Below, one piece after another: positions 1 through 11,800 of a stretch of 64,000 bases of DNA. Source of the stretch: Poa pratensis (taxonomy: Eukaryota > Streptophyta > Magnoliopsida > Poales > Poaceae). The first letter of the stretch is position 1; each line of letters starts with the position of its first letter. The stretch covers positions 1,645,337 through 1,709,336 of the forward strand of contig CAMZMU010000012.1 of assembly GCA_947311845.1 (NCBI GenBank), given 5' to 3'. The notes under the pieces are model-generated. The model saw only the letters and a program-made list of their open reading frames with translations. It was not told the origin of the DNA and did no database searches. The position numbers were made by a program, and so were the translations under genes.

Positions 1-453
1 AATTCTAGATTAATTCTTACAGTGTTTTCTCCGTCAATGTTCTCCTAGATTGTACAACATTTTTTATAGTCACAATATTACTGTTAATCAAGTTCTTACT
101 AGAGGTCTTTGGGGAGAAACATAGCTGGGATCCAATTAACCTGAAGATCTGATATCTTCTACTCAACTGCTATCCTTCCTTTTACATCCCCCTCCTAACC
201 TCTTATCTCAAAACTTGTTGTGTTCTTACTTCGTTCATGAGAGCTTAATGTAGCACTGGATTTAGTTTTTTTTTTTTGCTGTAGTTTGCTAGTTTCGTTT
301 TAGGAGGGGCAAGTTCTGCTAGTCTGTAATAATGTGGAGGTTGTTGGACAACATCCAATTTCTTAATCGAAATTGGAGCCCCTTTGGGGTTCCTTTTCCT
401 TCAAAAAAAAAAACTTGACTGAGCTGCACTAATCCTATATGCTTAATAAACTA
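1..453. other. Intergenic, AT-rich, no gene seen
   Basis: No open reading frame here resembles a protein. A run of 11 A at 403-413 follows a short GC-rich stretch. This looks like the 3' tail of an old retroposon, but no second target-site copy was found, so that is only a guess. Confidence 0.4.
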
Positions 454-534
454 CTCCCTCCGTCCAAAAATAAGTGTCTCAAGTTTGCACAAAAGTGTAT
501 GTATCTAGACATGAAACTTTTTGGACGGAGGGAG
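454..534. mobile_element. Short Stowaway MITE
   Basis: The ends CTCCCTCCGTCC and GGACGGAGGGAG are perfect inverted repeats flanked by TA on both sides (452-453 and 535-536), which is the Tc1/mariner Stowaway signature. At 81 bp it is a minimal non-autonomous copy. Confidence 0.9.
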
Positions 535-1023
535 TACCTTTTACTCGAAAAAAATGTGTCCCATTTCAGGGAATGACATAAACCAGACAAAGAAATTTGG
601 AGCTGACATGGTTCGAAATTTTCAGATCCCGTCTGAAAGAAAAACATTAACAACACGACAAACAAAAGAAGGATACAAATGTTCATCATCTTGAGTCGAA
701 GGCACTCTGCTTAGACAAGTAATCATAGTTAGTGTCAACCCAACGCTCCCTGTTGTTTCTACAACAGCGTGCCCTCTCTCAATACCTAACTACGCTACGA
801 AGTTCCATTATCAAACAGTGCAACATGGCAAGTGAAACTAGGAAACGGAAAACAACATAAAAGGAAGACCTGGAATGGAAAATGGCTGACGAGGTTCTCC
901 GGTTGTCCCATTCTGGCTGGCAGACAGGCGTAAATCCAGTAATGATCCTATGACGTGCAGCGAAACGTATATACACACTGATCGATGGAGCACCGAGACA
1001 AGGAGGAGCTGGCTGGCTCTCCC
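535..1023. other. PIRL 3' flank
   Basis: This stretch lies downstream of the minus-strand PIRL stop codon and probably includes its 3' UTR. No other gene, repeat or RNA was recognised. Confidence 0.4.
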
Positions 1024-4000
1024 TCACAGCTCCTGCTCGAGGAACTTGTCCTCCTCCGCCGCCTTCTCCTGCTTCGCCCAGGTGCTCAGCGACGACACGC
1101 TGCGGGACAGCCACGCGATCGGCGACGACGCCTTGGGGCTCTCCGCGGCCACGGCGGCGCTCCTCCGCCGCTCCTCCTCGTCCTGCAGCCTCTTGGTCAT
1201 GTATTCCTTCACCGCGACCACGCCCTTGTCCACCACCTCCACGGGCGGCACGACGATCGGGTTCTGGTCCAGACAGAGCCGCTCCAGCCTGTCCAGCCGG
1301 CCGAAGCAGTCCGGCAGGGCGTGTATCTGGTTGTTGCTCAGGTCGAGCTCGCGCAGGCCGAGCAGGTCGCAGAACGACGCCGGCAGGTCCCGCATGTCGC
1401 TGAAGTTGCTGCTGAGGTTGAGCGACTCGAGCGCCGCCAGGTCGCCGAAGGCGGAGGGCAGGCCGTGGAGCTCGTTGAAGTGCGCGTCCAGGAGGCGCAG
1501 GGACCGCATCTCGCAGATGGAGGACGGCAGCGACCGCAGCTTGTTGAGGTGGACCCAGAGCTTCTGCAGATTCACCAGCTCGTGGCCGATGCCCGTCGGG
1601 AGGTACGACAGAACGTTGTAGCTCGCGTCCAGCTCGACCAGTGACCTGGAGTAGTTCCGACGTCGAGCGATTAGCATTTTCTAGCTTGGATATATTGTGC
1701 AACGGAAGCATGTCAAGAAGATGCAGCATCAATGCTTGGAAGGTTGATGGCTGGTTGGTTTACCTGCATTTTGAGATGCTGTCGGGCAGAGACCTCAGCT
1801 TGTTTCCGGAGACGTCGAGGATCTTCAGGTTCGAGAGCAGCCCGATGGAGTCCGGGAGGGCGACCAAGGCGTTGGAAGCGAGGCGGAGTTCTTCCAGGTG
1901 CTCAAGCCCGCCAATGGCATCTGGGACAGCCTGCGATATTCAGCGAAAACTATTGGTTGCACAGAGTTCTTCCACGTGCTCTGCTTATTCGACGGACAAG
2001 ATTTGCAACTTGCGTACAAACTACAGAGTCTACAAGACAGCGAGTTCTGCTGGCTGTAAACCAGCAATTAATACCCGAATTCATCAAATAATTTTCTGAA
2101 ATCTGAAGTCTAAACACCGGAAAAATTCTGGTCATAGAATTTCTCGCCTGTTCCTCTAGCAGGGTTCTACTTACTGCCCGAAATTTTCCGGTAACCTGAT
2201 TTACCTACCAGGACGACAAAACTGTACACCCGCCAGAAAATGAAAAAGCATTTATGGTTTATAGTTCATAATTCAACAGATTTCTTCCAGAAAGTTCAGG
2301 CGATAAAATTTCAGTATCCAACGGTGTTTTTACAGGTATGATAATTCAACTTCTTATCTGAAACCTGTGACACAAACCATGTGTATTTACAAGCCACCAC
2401 TCTAGCTGTCAGCTTCTGGCACATATGGGACGAGCGGAACCATGTTCGGAACTCCAAGGACAAGCCCAACCCGAGGGGCACCTGTGCAAAGATCCTTGCG
2501 TATGTTGACCTCGTGAGATCTCAAAACACCATCCACTCTTCGGATCATAGGTGTGAGACCAAAGCTCCATCTGTTTGGACTCCACCGCCGCCGGGTGTGG
2601 CTTTTGTTAACTCTGATGCAGCGATCTTCGAGAGTACTCGCAAGATGGGGGCGGGCGTTGTTATTCGTGACCATACAGGGAGTTGTGTGGCGGCTTGTCG
2701 GCATCATCTTCAAGGTTTTTTATCCCCAGAAGAAGCAGAGGCCTTGGCCCTTCGTCGAGCAGTTTCTTTGGCTCGTGATGAGGGTTATGACAAGGCGATC
2801 TTCGCGTCCGATTGTCTTTCACTAATCCAACGGTTCAGTTCTCCGGTGTTGGACAGATCGTCGGTTGGCATCCTAGTGAGGGCAAGTACATGGCAGGGCG
2901 CTTATTGAGGTGCTTATGCGAATAAAATAATTACTGTGAAATGTATTTATCACCTAAGCGTCCGGGCACAACGCAAGGCGCTTAGGATGACTCCAACGGG
3001 CCGACCCAAACGGACGCGCGTTCGGTCCGCGTTTTGTCCGTTTGGGTCGGGGAAAGGACGCGCGTCCGGCCCATGTCCGCCCCTTTCTGGCCAGTGCCCC
3101 CAACGGGGCCGACGCATTGAGTCCGCTTGCCACTTTTATTCCCTAAATTTTTTTTTAATACTAGGATTACATTTAGAAACTGAAATTACATAGTTAAATC
3201 TAGAACCTTCTCCTAACATTAAACCCTAAAACCTAAACCTAAACTTGAAGGAAATTAATAACCGACCACCGGCCGGCAAGGGGGAAGATCAAAGAGGGGC
3301 TGCGGCCTTGAGGAACGTCACGCAGCATGCCCGTTCTGCAACGGACTTGCTGGCTCTTCCTTCATCGCGCCCATGGCCAGCCAGGGCTGGCTGACTCAAT
3401 CTTCTTTGATCATTTTGTAGCTACGAAACACGTAGCGGGCGCCGGTATTAGTGGAAAATGAACCGCACATAGGCGGCCACGGCCTCGGCTCCTTTCGCGG
3501 TGGAGCTGACATCAGGCGGAGCTGCCTGCTCCTTTCGCGGCCTCGGCCGCCGCCAAGGCCTCCCGGTGCCGTTTGCGCCTCGCCGCGCGCTTCTTGGACT
3601 CTTCGGCGCGGCGCATTTGCTTCATCTCCTCTTCCACTGCAGCATCGGCACAGGCGCGCGCGGCGGAGATGAACGCGGCCGCCCTCTGCGCGTTCAGCTG
3701 CATGTGGGCTGCATTCACCGCCTCCTCCTCGGTGATGTGAGCAGGGCCGCCCACGCCAATGGGAGGCTCCGGCGGCGCGCCATCCCCCGCGACACCGGCC
3801 GCCGCGACAGCAGCCGCCGCGACACCGGCGGCGTACTCTTCTTCGTCGCTGTCGGCGCAGTCCGCGAACGCCGCCTCCACCGCACTCCTCTGGGCGTCCG
3901 TCAGGCGCGGACGCGGCGGCTGGGGAATCATGCCGGCCCATGCCGGGCTGGTCGCCATCCGGCGCGAGAAGCTGCCTCGATAGCGCCCGCGCGCGCTCAT

Positions 4001-7000
4001 ACGCGCTCGCTCGGCCTCGTCCACCAGATGCTGCGGCGGCGGCGGCGGCGGATCCATTCCGGCGCGTGGATCTGAGCTTGGAGATGGTGGCCGCCGTGGC
4101 TAGGGTTTGGCCGGCCGGCGCGATTGGGGAGGAGTGCTAGGGTTTGTGCCCTAGGGTTTGGCCGGCCGGCGCGATTTATACAGCTCCACCGCCCACAGTT
4201 ATTACGGGTAGGTGGCCGTTGGGGTCGATGACACGCGGGGCCAGGGCGGACACGGGGAGGATGCAGGAACGGTCCGCTCGCGTCCGGGCCCGACGCATCG
4301 GTGACCCAAATTTGAGCCAGGAATGCGTCGCGGCGGACCAAAAAACGGACCGCGGTCCGTTTGCGTCGCCCCGTTGGGCCGTGTTTTTGGCTCCCACGGA
4401 CAGGGACGAACGCGCGCGGACTCGATGGGTCGCCCCGTTGGAGTCATCCTTAGTTTGGTCACTACCGGAGTAGGAGCAGCTGCGCTAGCGCCTTACCACC
4501 TCCAACGCGAGACGCTTGGCCAGAGGAAAAAAAAAGGCAGCGAGAGGAGCTTGGCGACCAGCTCGGGTGGACCGAGAAGTTTCCCGGCGGCGGCGCTGTG
4601 GGTCGCGTCAAGGGATTCGCGACCGGACGCTCGTTTTCATCGGATGGCATGTATGAAATCTCCCCTTCCCTTCCAAATTCGTTGTTTCTGTCAAGGGGAT
4701 TGCGCCCTCTCATCATCGATTTTGTTTTCTGTAGGCGCCAGGGTCGCCGCTGATTCCACTCGCGGCCGTGCAGCTCCTCCACGACCCCTGGCGAGCCTCA
4801 ATGCGGGCCGCCTCTGGCCTCCCATCGCCTCTTGCCATCCCTTCCAAATCTCGGTTTTCTTTTTTCCTAGCGTCCGGGATAGCGCCGACGCTTGGTCAAT
4901 CTGGAATTTGCGGAAAAATAGCTCCCTCGCGCCCAACGCATAATCTTGCGTCGACGCAACGAAAAATCCCTTGCTGGGCAGGGAATTGATCATAACTACT
5001 GCGATTTTCTTCCTGGCGTCGGCCTAAGCGCGTAGCGTTGTACGTACCCTGAGTGGCATCAAGGCCATCACCAGATCGTTTTCAGCGGCTTCATTTGTCC
5101 ATGTGAAGCGTGATCTTAATGTAGGAGCGCATGTTCTGGCTAAAACGTGTAGTAGTGTTACCTCTAGTGAGGTTTTTCATTCTGTTCCGGATTGTATCCG
5201 AGGAACCTTTTGTATTGATGTGATTTAATCAATAAAGCTATGTTTACTGTCAAAAAAAAAACATGTGTATCTTTCGTAATCTCATGTTTTAACCAATTAA
5301 TCTTGGGAAGCAAAAATTGTCCTAACGTAGACGAGAGACGGATCCATCATCCATTGCCTCTATTTTGTGAGCCACTAATACAACAATTTTAACAAACATT
5401 GCATTATGGCGGAAAAAGTCCAAAACAAACCTTGAACTTATAGATGAAAGCTAAATCAAACCCTGAACTTCGAATCCCTGAAATCGGCATACTGAACTAT
5501 TAAATCCCGGTCTATTTTCAACCCTATATCTGTTTGGCACGTCGGGAAATCAATGACGACAATCAATAATTAATATCAAATGGCGTTGGAGGCCGCTCGT
5601 CGCGGTAGCCTAGCGTGGAGCTGAGGACGAGCAACCGGAGGAGACGCTTGCCCAAATCCTGCACACTGAGGTCACCGTCTCCCTGAGGCACCACTGTGTG
5701 TAGCTGCGGCTCGCGAAAGGGGTCGCTTCCGTGGCTGCTGCGGCCCTAGATGGGGGCATGCGCCGCCAGTGGTGCTCGGGATCTGAGGCGCCGATTGAGT
5801 TGTCGTCGGTGGTGCTCGACTGCTCAGGATCTGAGGCGCCAATTCAGTTGCCGGTGGTGCTCGGGATGGAAGGCGACGACGCAGCTCCGCGGCAAAGCAG
5901 TGCACAGTCGTCTGCCGGACCAATTTGCTGCATCCCCTACTCGCGTCGGTGGATCCTCTGGTCTGCCCAGCCTTCCGCTGCATCCCCCTACTCGTGGATA
6001 GAGAGATTGAAGTGATGTGAGGTGGAAGACATAGATGACAGGCGGGCCCTGTTTGTCGGTGAGGGCATCAAATTATTTAATTTAGTAAATTATTTATTTC
6101 CATTACAAAATAGGTCGAGGGTCCAGGATAGACAGGGATCCGTGAGTTCGGGGTACAAATTTCCGGGATTCAAAGTTGAGGATTTGATTTAGCTTTCATC
6201 TATAAATTCAATGTTGATTTTAGACTTTTTCCCATTATGGGCGATGGATCATATGGAAAAATCATTTTAGACGTACCTGAGCGCGCTATAGCCACAAAAT
6301 CAACATTAAGGCTCGAAGGCCCGATAACCCGGATTTCCCGGATCGGACGAACGATTCCAATCTCGCATGCATCGATCAATGTGGATTCATCTCTAAACGG
6401 TGCTGCGTACAATTAATGGAAGCCGGCCGGCGACAAGCACAAAGACAGAGCAATGCATGGTGGGCGTAAGAGAATTCCTGACCTGGAGCTGGTTGCGCGA
6501 GACGTCGAGCACGAGGAGGCCGCGGATCCGGCCGAAATTCTCGGGCAGGTGGCGCAGCTGCCGGTCGGCGAGGAGCACCCGCTCCACCGCCCTCCCTTCC
6601 TCTGCCTCCTTGAGCACCCGCACCACCTCCTCGTCGACAGCGTCCGACCCCTCGTCCTCCCCTCTCTTGCCGCCCCCTTCCACCACGACCCTCCCGTGCA
6701 TCGCCATCCGGTACACCCGCTCCAGCTTCTCCTCCGCCTCCCGCAGCAGGGCCCCGTACGCCTCGTGCTCCTCGTCCAGCCGCACCACCTCCCGGCTCGC
6801 CGCCACCTTCTCCTCGATCTCCTCCTCGCTCATCGCCGGCTCGACGGGGTCTCCCTGGGAGCACGAGCGGAGGAAGGCGCGAGCGGAGTCGACGAGCTCG
6901 TGGTCAGGTCGGGGGTCGAGGTGGCGGATCGCGTCGCGCGCGCAGGTGATGTCGGCGACGGCGCGCGTCATGGACGCGAGGACGGAAGGGTGGCGCAGGC

Positions 7001-7184
7001 CCGGCATGCGCTCCACCAGCTCGAACTCCGCGGGGCCCGACGGGGCGCGCGGCGACGGAGACGGCGGCGGCGGCTGCTCGAGGTCGCGCGGGGAGGAGAA
7101 CCTCGGGGACCCCGTCCTGATCGAGGGAAGGCGTTTGAGCACGTAGGCGAGGATCGGGTGCGAGTTCGGCGACGGATCCGCCAT
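1024..7184 (-). CDS. Plant intracellular Ras-group-related LRR protein (PIRL)
   Basis: Three exons on the minus strand: 7184-6483, 1930-1764 and 1645-1024. GT/AG borders and phases agree and give a 496-residue protein. The N-terminus ([20 protein letters not shown]) resembles the PIRL1/PIRL9 group. It is followed by an acidic, charged helical stretch (about 100-200), then about ten leucine-rich repeats from residue 205 to about 420 with the short xxLPxxFGxLxxLxxLxLxxNxL spacing typical of Ras-group LRRs. A C-terminal GVVAVKEYM segment sits at about 437, where the PIRL family has its own motif, and then a basic/acidic tail. Soluble and intracellular: no signal peptide or membrane span. The family is linked to signalling and pollen or gametophyte development, but the partner is unknown. 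The frame is intact. Intron 1 is 4.55 kb and full of nested transposons; intron 2 is 118 bp. Confidence 0.93.
2985..4449. mobile_element. Harbinger-like element with TTA target duplication
   Basis: Both ends read GGATGACTCCAACG(G) inward and are flanked by TTA (2982-2984 and 4450-4452), the classic PIF/Harbinger target. Subterminal GC-rich segments (GACCCAAACGGACGCG types) recur near both ends. Close to the right end a 24-bp segment starting AGGGTTTGGCCGGCC occurs twice, at about 4101 and 4153. No transposase is present. The one long frame, on the minus strand at 3512-4057, is described separately. It is nested inside the 2880-5049 element. Confidence 0.8.
3512..4057 (-). CDS. Unrecognised ORF carried by the Harbinger-like element
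   Basis: A 181-codon frame beginning with a proline run. It continues through an Arg-rich segment ([17 protein letters not shown]), an acidic centre ([11 protein letters not shown]), an alanine-rich stretch and a C-terminal Lys/Arg/Glu-rich segment likely to form a helix or coiled coil. Composition is strongly biased by GC content (Ala and Arg), so the open frame may be chance. It lacks the DDE transposase and an obvious Myb/SANT repeat of Harbinger proteins. It could be a captured host fragment or an accessory ORF; I do not recognise it. Confidence 0.3.
   Translation of the reverse strand: MDPPPPPPQHLVDEAERARMSARGRYRGSFSRRMATSPAWAGMIPQPPRPRLTDAQRSAVEAAFADCADSDEEEYAAGVAAAAVAAAGVAGDGAPPEPPIGVGGPAHITEEEAVNAAHMQLNAQRAAAFISAARACADAAVEEEMKQMRRAEESKKRAARRKRHREALAAAEAAKGAGSSA
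5271..5410. other. PIRL intron 1 spacer
   Basis: Ordinary intron sequence between the LINE insertion and the Mutator-like element. Nothing was recognised. Confidence 0.4.
5411..6232. mobile_element. Non-autonomous Mutator-like element with long TIRs
   Basis: Inverted ends starting GGAAAAAGTC extend about 100 bp and share the segment TATAGATGAAAGCTAAATCAA. The flanks CATTATGGC (5402-5410) and CATTATGGG (6233-6241) form a 9-bp duplication with one mismatch, as expected for Mutator-like elements. The interior (about 5580-6010) is much more GC-rich than the ends and contains direct repeats of ATCTGAGGCGCC. This suggests a captured genic fragment (Pack-MULE type), although I could not identify a source gene. 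It lies in PIRL intron 1. Confidence 0.78.
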
Positions 7185-7289
7185 GGTGGCGACGTCGGAA
7201 TGGAATGGCGTTCAGGGTGAGGTGATCGAAATTCGAAAGGGAAGAAGAAGATAGCAAATCAGCGAGGCAGGATCCTAGAGGTATTCCGG

Positions 7290-7298
7290 TATTTATAT
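7290..7298 (-). promoter_or_regulatory. Putative TATA box of the PIRL gene
   Basis: On the minus strand this reads ATATAAATA, about 105 bp upstream of the PIRL start codon, leaving room for a normal short 5' UTR. The call rests on sequence and position only. Confidence 0.5.
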
Positions 7299-8845
7299 GT
7301 GACGTGGAGGGATCGAGAAGCTGTGGGCTGAATATTCAGGAGCGTTGCATGCCTCCTTTTTTTCTTTTTCTTTTGTCTGTTCTCATTTCATGGCTTTAAA
7401 GCCGATCAATTGCGGTAAGGTCAAATTGCTGCGATGTGGTGAAGCCAATTCGTCATTTGGTGGTAGAGCACTGGAATAAGATGGTTATACGATTAGTTGA
7501 GACGCTGTTATTAGGTTTATTGCAAATTTTAAAACCTCAGTTTTCAAATTTAATCTGTGTGCATCTCATCAAGATACGGAGGCTGGGGCTATGCTCCCAT
7601 TTCGAAAAAAAACATCTTATGAAATACTGGAGCGATTTAACTTTAGCACATCTTACCATGTAGATAACCGTTAGAAACCCGAACGACTTGCTCCGAAAAT
7701 ACGTTAACTAAAAAAGAGTGGAAGAAAAATGGCCAATCTCCTAGTAAGATCTGCATGTGGTAATTCGAATGGTGGGCATTGTTGCTTCTATTTTGGGGAG
7801 GGGAAAACGAGGAACCGTTTGCTGCTTGTCATCCAGGACAGAGTGGAGTGGTAATGGATAAGTACTCGGGGAAGATTTCCGGTACACCGAAGAAGAAAAA
7901 CGCCGGGCGACAACAACGGGCAGCTCCAAGCTCCGTTCTAGCCTCCCTGGTGGTTCTGAGGATTTTGCCTTCCAAACGAGTACAATATGGAAAATAGCAA
8001 TAATCAGAAGTCGCCGAGAAACATCCCGAAACGCTTTGGTTCGTTGATAGTTTATCACCTTTTCTTATTTTCAGCTAGCTGATTTCTGGTTTGGCCATCG
8101 TTCACATATTGGTTCGTTCGATGCCCCAGTCCATCGCAATATTGACGTGTCCTCACAGCTCGTTTGGTTAGAGGGAATTATAAATAGGGAATGGGAATTG
8201 AGGACACGAGAGTCAAATTCGGTCATATGGTTGAAGGGTAAGGGAGTTGAGATGGGGAAATGACGGGGAATTAAAAGGGTGAATTCCCTCGTATCTCTTC
8301 CCTAGAGGGGGGCAGGTAATTCAGCTAAGGGATTGGGAATAGAAGAGAACTCACACCCCTTCCCTTCTTTTACCAAACACGATGTCAATGTTTGCTTGTT
8401 TCGGCTCAGCGTCACTATCATGGGAAGAGAGAAGTCACTTAGAGACGACTTATTACATGATAAGTTCTAAGCCAGAAAAGAAATTGCTATGAAGGTTACG
8501 TACACTCACATTATCAAATTGTTTGACGAGTTTTATAGTCATAGAGAGAAATTTTGAAATTATGCTTTTCTTATGTATTGCCAAACAATATACAAATGTT
8601 GTGCTATAAAAGCATGGGTGAGAATACATATATTGTGATGTTTTATCTCCATATTTTTTTTCTACTAGTACAAAACGTCAGATATGATTGTTATGTTCTT
8701 GACTTCTTCGCCCCCCTCATGCTAAAATCCTGGCTCCGTCCCTGGGCAGGTAGGCATCATTGGGGGGGGGGGGGGGGGGGGGTGTGGGGGTCTTGGGGAG
8801 CTTTGAGCACAGGGGCAATCGACACACAATTTGTGAAAAGTATTT
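7299..8845. other. Intergenic region with retroposon tails and a MITE-like repeat
   Basis: No gene was found. Around 7580-7612 the sequence ends in an A-run after a GGCTGGGGCTATGCTCCC-type segment typical of grass LINE 3' tails. About 8157-8394 has inverted ends (GCTCGTTTGGTT and ACCAAACACG) like a small TIR element, but without a clear target duplication. A G-homopolymer follows at 8762-8782. Confidence 0.4.
8762..8782 (+). repeat. G homopolymer (21 G)
   Basis: An uninterrupted run of 21 G, prone to slippage and able in principle to form G-quadruplex structures. Exact length is unreliable in any assembly. Confidence 0.9.
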
Positions 8846-11800
8846 TTTCGAAAAGGGACACTTTATTAAACTCATTGTTTGCATCACCACACTGATACAA
8901 TTTATAAAAGCTCACACGCGATTTCTGCATACCTGGAATGCACACAACCGTTGGACAAAAAAAAAGGCAAAAAGACGTAGTACAAACATGGGTGAAACTC
9001 GCAGCAATGCCAATAACGATAGAGGAACGATCCGTATACTAACATCCATGTAGAATAAAAATATGTCGTACCGTCTAATCCAACCGCATAAGCTAAAATA
9101 GACGACCACAGATGGACCAAATGGAGTCAGCGATAAATAACATGCAAAGAAGTAGAACTCTTGAAGGAGATATGCCCTAGAGGCAAATAAATATTAAGTA
9201 TTTGTCGCATTGTCTCATTAAGTTTATAATAAGTTTTATGCCATGCTATAACTGTATTAATCGGATTTATTAATACACGTGTGGTATGTAAACAAACCAT
9301 AGTCCCTAGTTAGCCTCTCTATATATAAACTAGTTCATTAGTCAACTGATGATCGAGAATTCCCGATCATGGATATTTATATAGTTGATAATGAGGTCAT
9401 TTTATTAGTGGAATAAAATGATGGCCATACCCACCAAAGTATTGTAGAAGGATCGTGTCACATAGTTCATTGATGCAATAGGAAAGTAATATGGTAGCTT
9501 ATTCCTCAGACCGTGAGATCGTATTAATTGCTGCCTCCGGAGGGTACTTTGAGTGCATCAATCGTCAGTCCATAAATGGGTGACTAAAAAGGTGTATCTT
9601 GGGTATTCCAAAAGGGTACGGTGAGGCGTATGGATCAAGAGCGGGATTTGTTCGTCCGTGTGATAGAAAGATACTCTGGGCCCACTCGGTGAGACTACAT
9701 CTATAAAGCTGCGCAGCGTATGACTAGGTCATGTAGATGTAATATCACAGAACGAGTTAAGTAGCCCTTATCGGTAAGAGATAAAACAAAGCATAGGATG
9801 TTCACGATCGTATCTCGGACAAGGGTAGTATCGAAGGAACAAAAGGAATAAATATCATGTTAATGGTTCAACGACGATATTCGTGGAATGCACAGGGACC
9901 GTCATAGCCATCCAGGTCTCCGTAACGGTCATTGGCGAGCGAGGGGTCTCGACCATGTCTGGAGTATTCTCGAACCGTAGGGTAACACACTTAAGGTCTT
10001 GACAACGCTTGGAGATCGTTTTGGAATTATCAGAATAATAGAAATAGAGAGAGAAAATGAACCGGAAAGGTTCCAGTGGAATCGGAAGGGTTCCGGGGAA
10101 GACGAAGAAGTTCGGAGTGGTCCGAAAGTTGTTACGGAGTCACGGGAGATTAAATAATATGCAAATATATTAATTAATGAATTATATATATTTTAATATT
10201 AATTTAATATTAAATAAAAGGAAAAATATGGGCAGCCCACCTAAATGAGCCAAACCCCAAAGGGATGTCCCATGTGGGGCCGCACCACCTACGAGGAGGG
10301 GCGGGTGGGCCAGGCGCATGGGGCCCATGGCCACCACGGCCAAGGTGGCCGGCGCACCACCCCCTCCCTCTCCTTTTGTTTACTCCCACATGGGGGAGCT
10401 AAGGAGAGATGCACTCCCTCTCCCCTAATAAATAGAGAGGCATATTAATTAGATTAAAGACACAGAAAATACAATTAATTTTGTATGCCGCCGAGGTGCT
10501 CCAACCGCCCGCCTCCTCTCACTCTCTTCACCTCCCGTAGTGCGTGGTCCCTTGAAGAACTGCGTGCGCGTGAGAAATCTATACCGCAGTACGCCGTCGT
10601 GCTGCGGGATACCACCCAAAAGTTCTGCTTCTGCTATCTCGGCTGGATCAGAGAGCCCGGGAGTCGTCGTCAAGCTCCGCACGTGTGCGAGTACTCGGAG
10701 GCGCCACACTTGGGGCGCCGGGGCGTCATCGTCGCACCGTCTTCATCTTCGTCGCGCCAAGTTCTTTGCGACCTCGAGGTCGGCTACGTCGTCTACTACG
10801 ACAACACTTGTGCGGGAGCGTAATTCCCGCCAATCGGTCTACAAGGGTATGTTATCGATATCTCCTCCGTTATCACATTACTAATAGATAGATCCTTGGC
10901 TTAGTTTTGGCGTACGTTAGTTAGAAAATTTTATTGTTTTCTTCTGCGAACCCCTTCAACTCTTACATTAAGAATCAAATCATTTCTATATAGCCAAATC
11001 GACCAAATAACAGCAAACTCTCTCACCCTAGTGAGAATTCTATACTTGTGACCTATTCTAGATAACCAGTTGCTAAATATGTTTGCAACCCTGCATGGCT
11101 GGTACAGGTTACAAACCATGTGGATGCTGACGACATACAAAGTGCAAAGTTACAATTCCAAAATAAGTGTTTAATTGTCACATCATGGTGACAAGGTCCA
11201 CAATGTAATTCCCATGCTAGTTACGCTTTGCTAGGTTATCCTTGGCCAGGATTATACCTTTTTGAAGGCACCACATGAAATTTTTAATTTTCACCAGTTC
11301 ATTCATTTTCTAGGTTTTTTGTTATTATAGAATGAACTAGTTCTATGTACACGGAATCCACCGAGACGTAGACGTAGATACCAGCGCCTTGCGACAACTG
11401 AACCATTTACAACGGCCCAACGGCCCAAGAAGAGCGTTTCATGCTGCAAGTTTGTGATGTCAACAGAAAACGTAGCGGTTGTGTCGCTCTTGTGAAGGAC
11501 AATATTGTACATAGCCGGATATTTTTTTCCCGAAGAGTGGTATCACATATCCAATTATCTTCTCAAAATCTAGTTTCCAAACCATTCTTGATAGTAAATG
11601 ATCCAAAAAAATATATTATTTCTTCATCACTATTAGAACATCACAGAAATGTGAATCCCCTAATTTCCAATGCACCAAGGAAAATACCTTTGAGCCTATA
11701 TACTTTCTTTTAAGAAGAGTTTGCCAAGCCCCATCCTTGGTGAGAAGGTTAAAAATGCATTTACCGAGGAGGGGTGAATTCTTAACCATTAAGTCGTGAT

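Larger units (their letters stand above)
2880..5049. mobile_element. TIR DNA element inserted in the LINE RNase H frame
   Basis: The ends are imperfect inverted repeats of about 25 bp (GGGCAAGTACA... and its counterpart GGGTACGTACA..., both running into GCGCTTA). They are flanked by the 3-bp repeat TGA at 2877-2879 and 5050-5052. Three-base duplications and G-rich ends suggest a PIF/Harbinger (Tourist-like) element, but TGA is not the usual TWA target. It contains a second, unrelated element at 2985-4449; without that it is about 700 bp and has no transposase. Confidence 0.7.
2387..5261 (+). mobile_element. 5'-truncated LINE with RNase H domain, split by insertions
   Basis: A retroposed LINE 3' end inside PIRL intron 1. 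The target-site duplication CATGTGTAT is seen at 2378-2386 and 5262-5270, and the right end is an A-run. The coding part is the C-terminal RNase H (RVT_3-like) domain: D in FVNSDAA, E in [14 protein letters not shown] in [10 protein letters not shown], then the distal [10 protein letters not shown] motif after the interruption. The two halves (2387-2876 and 5050-5261) join in frame once the 2880-5049 insertion and one TGA copy are removed. The net LINE length is about 700 bp, so most of the element was lost at insertion by normal 5' truncation. It is not a host gene. Confidence 0.88.

Noticed and set aside
2381..2908. RNase H ORF as a host gene
   Set aside because: It is the 5'-truncated 3' part of a LINE with target duplications, interrupted by transposons.
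6453..7220. Long plus-strand frames opposite PIRL exon 1
   Set aside because: Antisense shadows caused by GC-rich codon usage; the minus strand has recognisable LRR protein.
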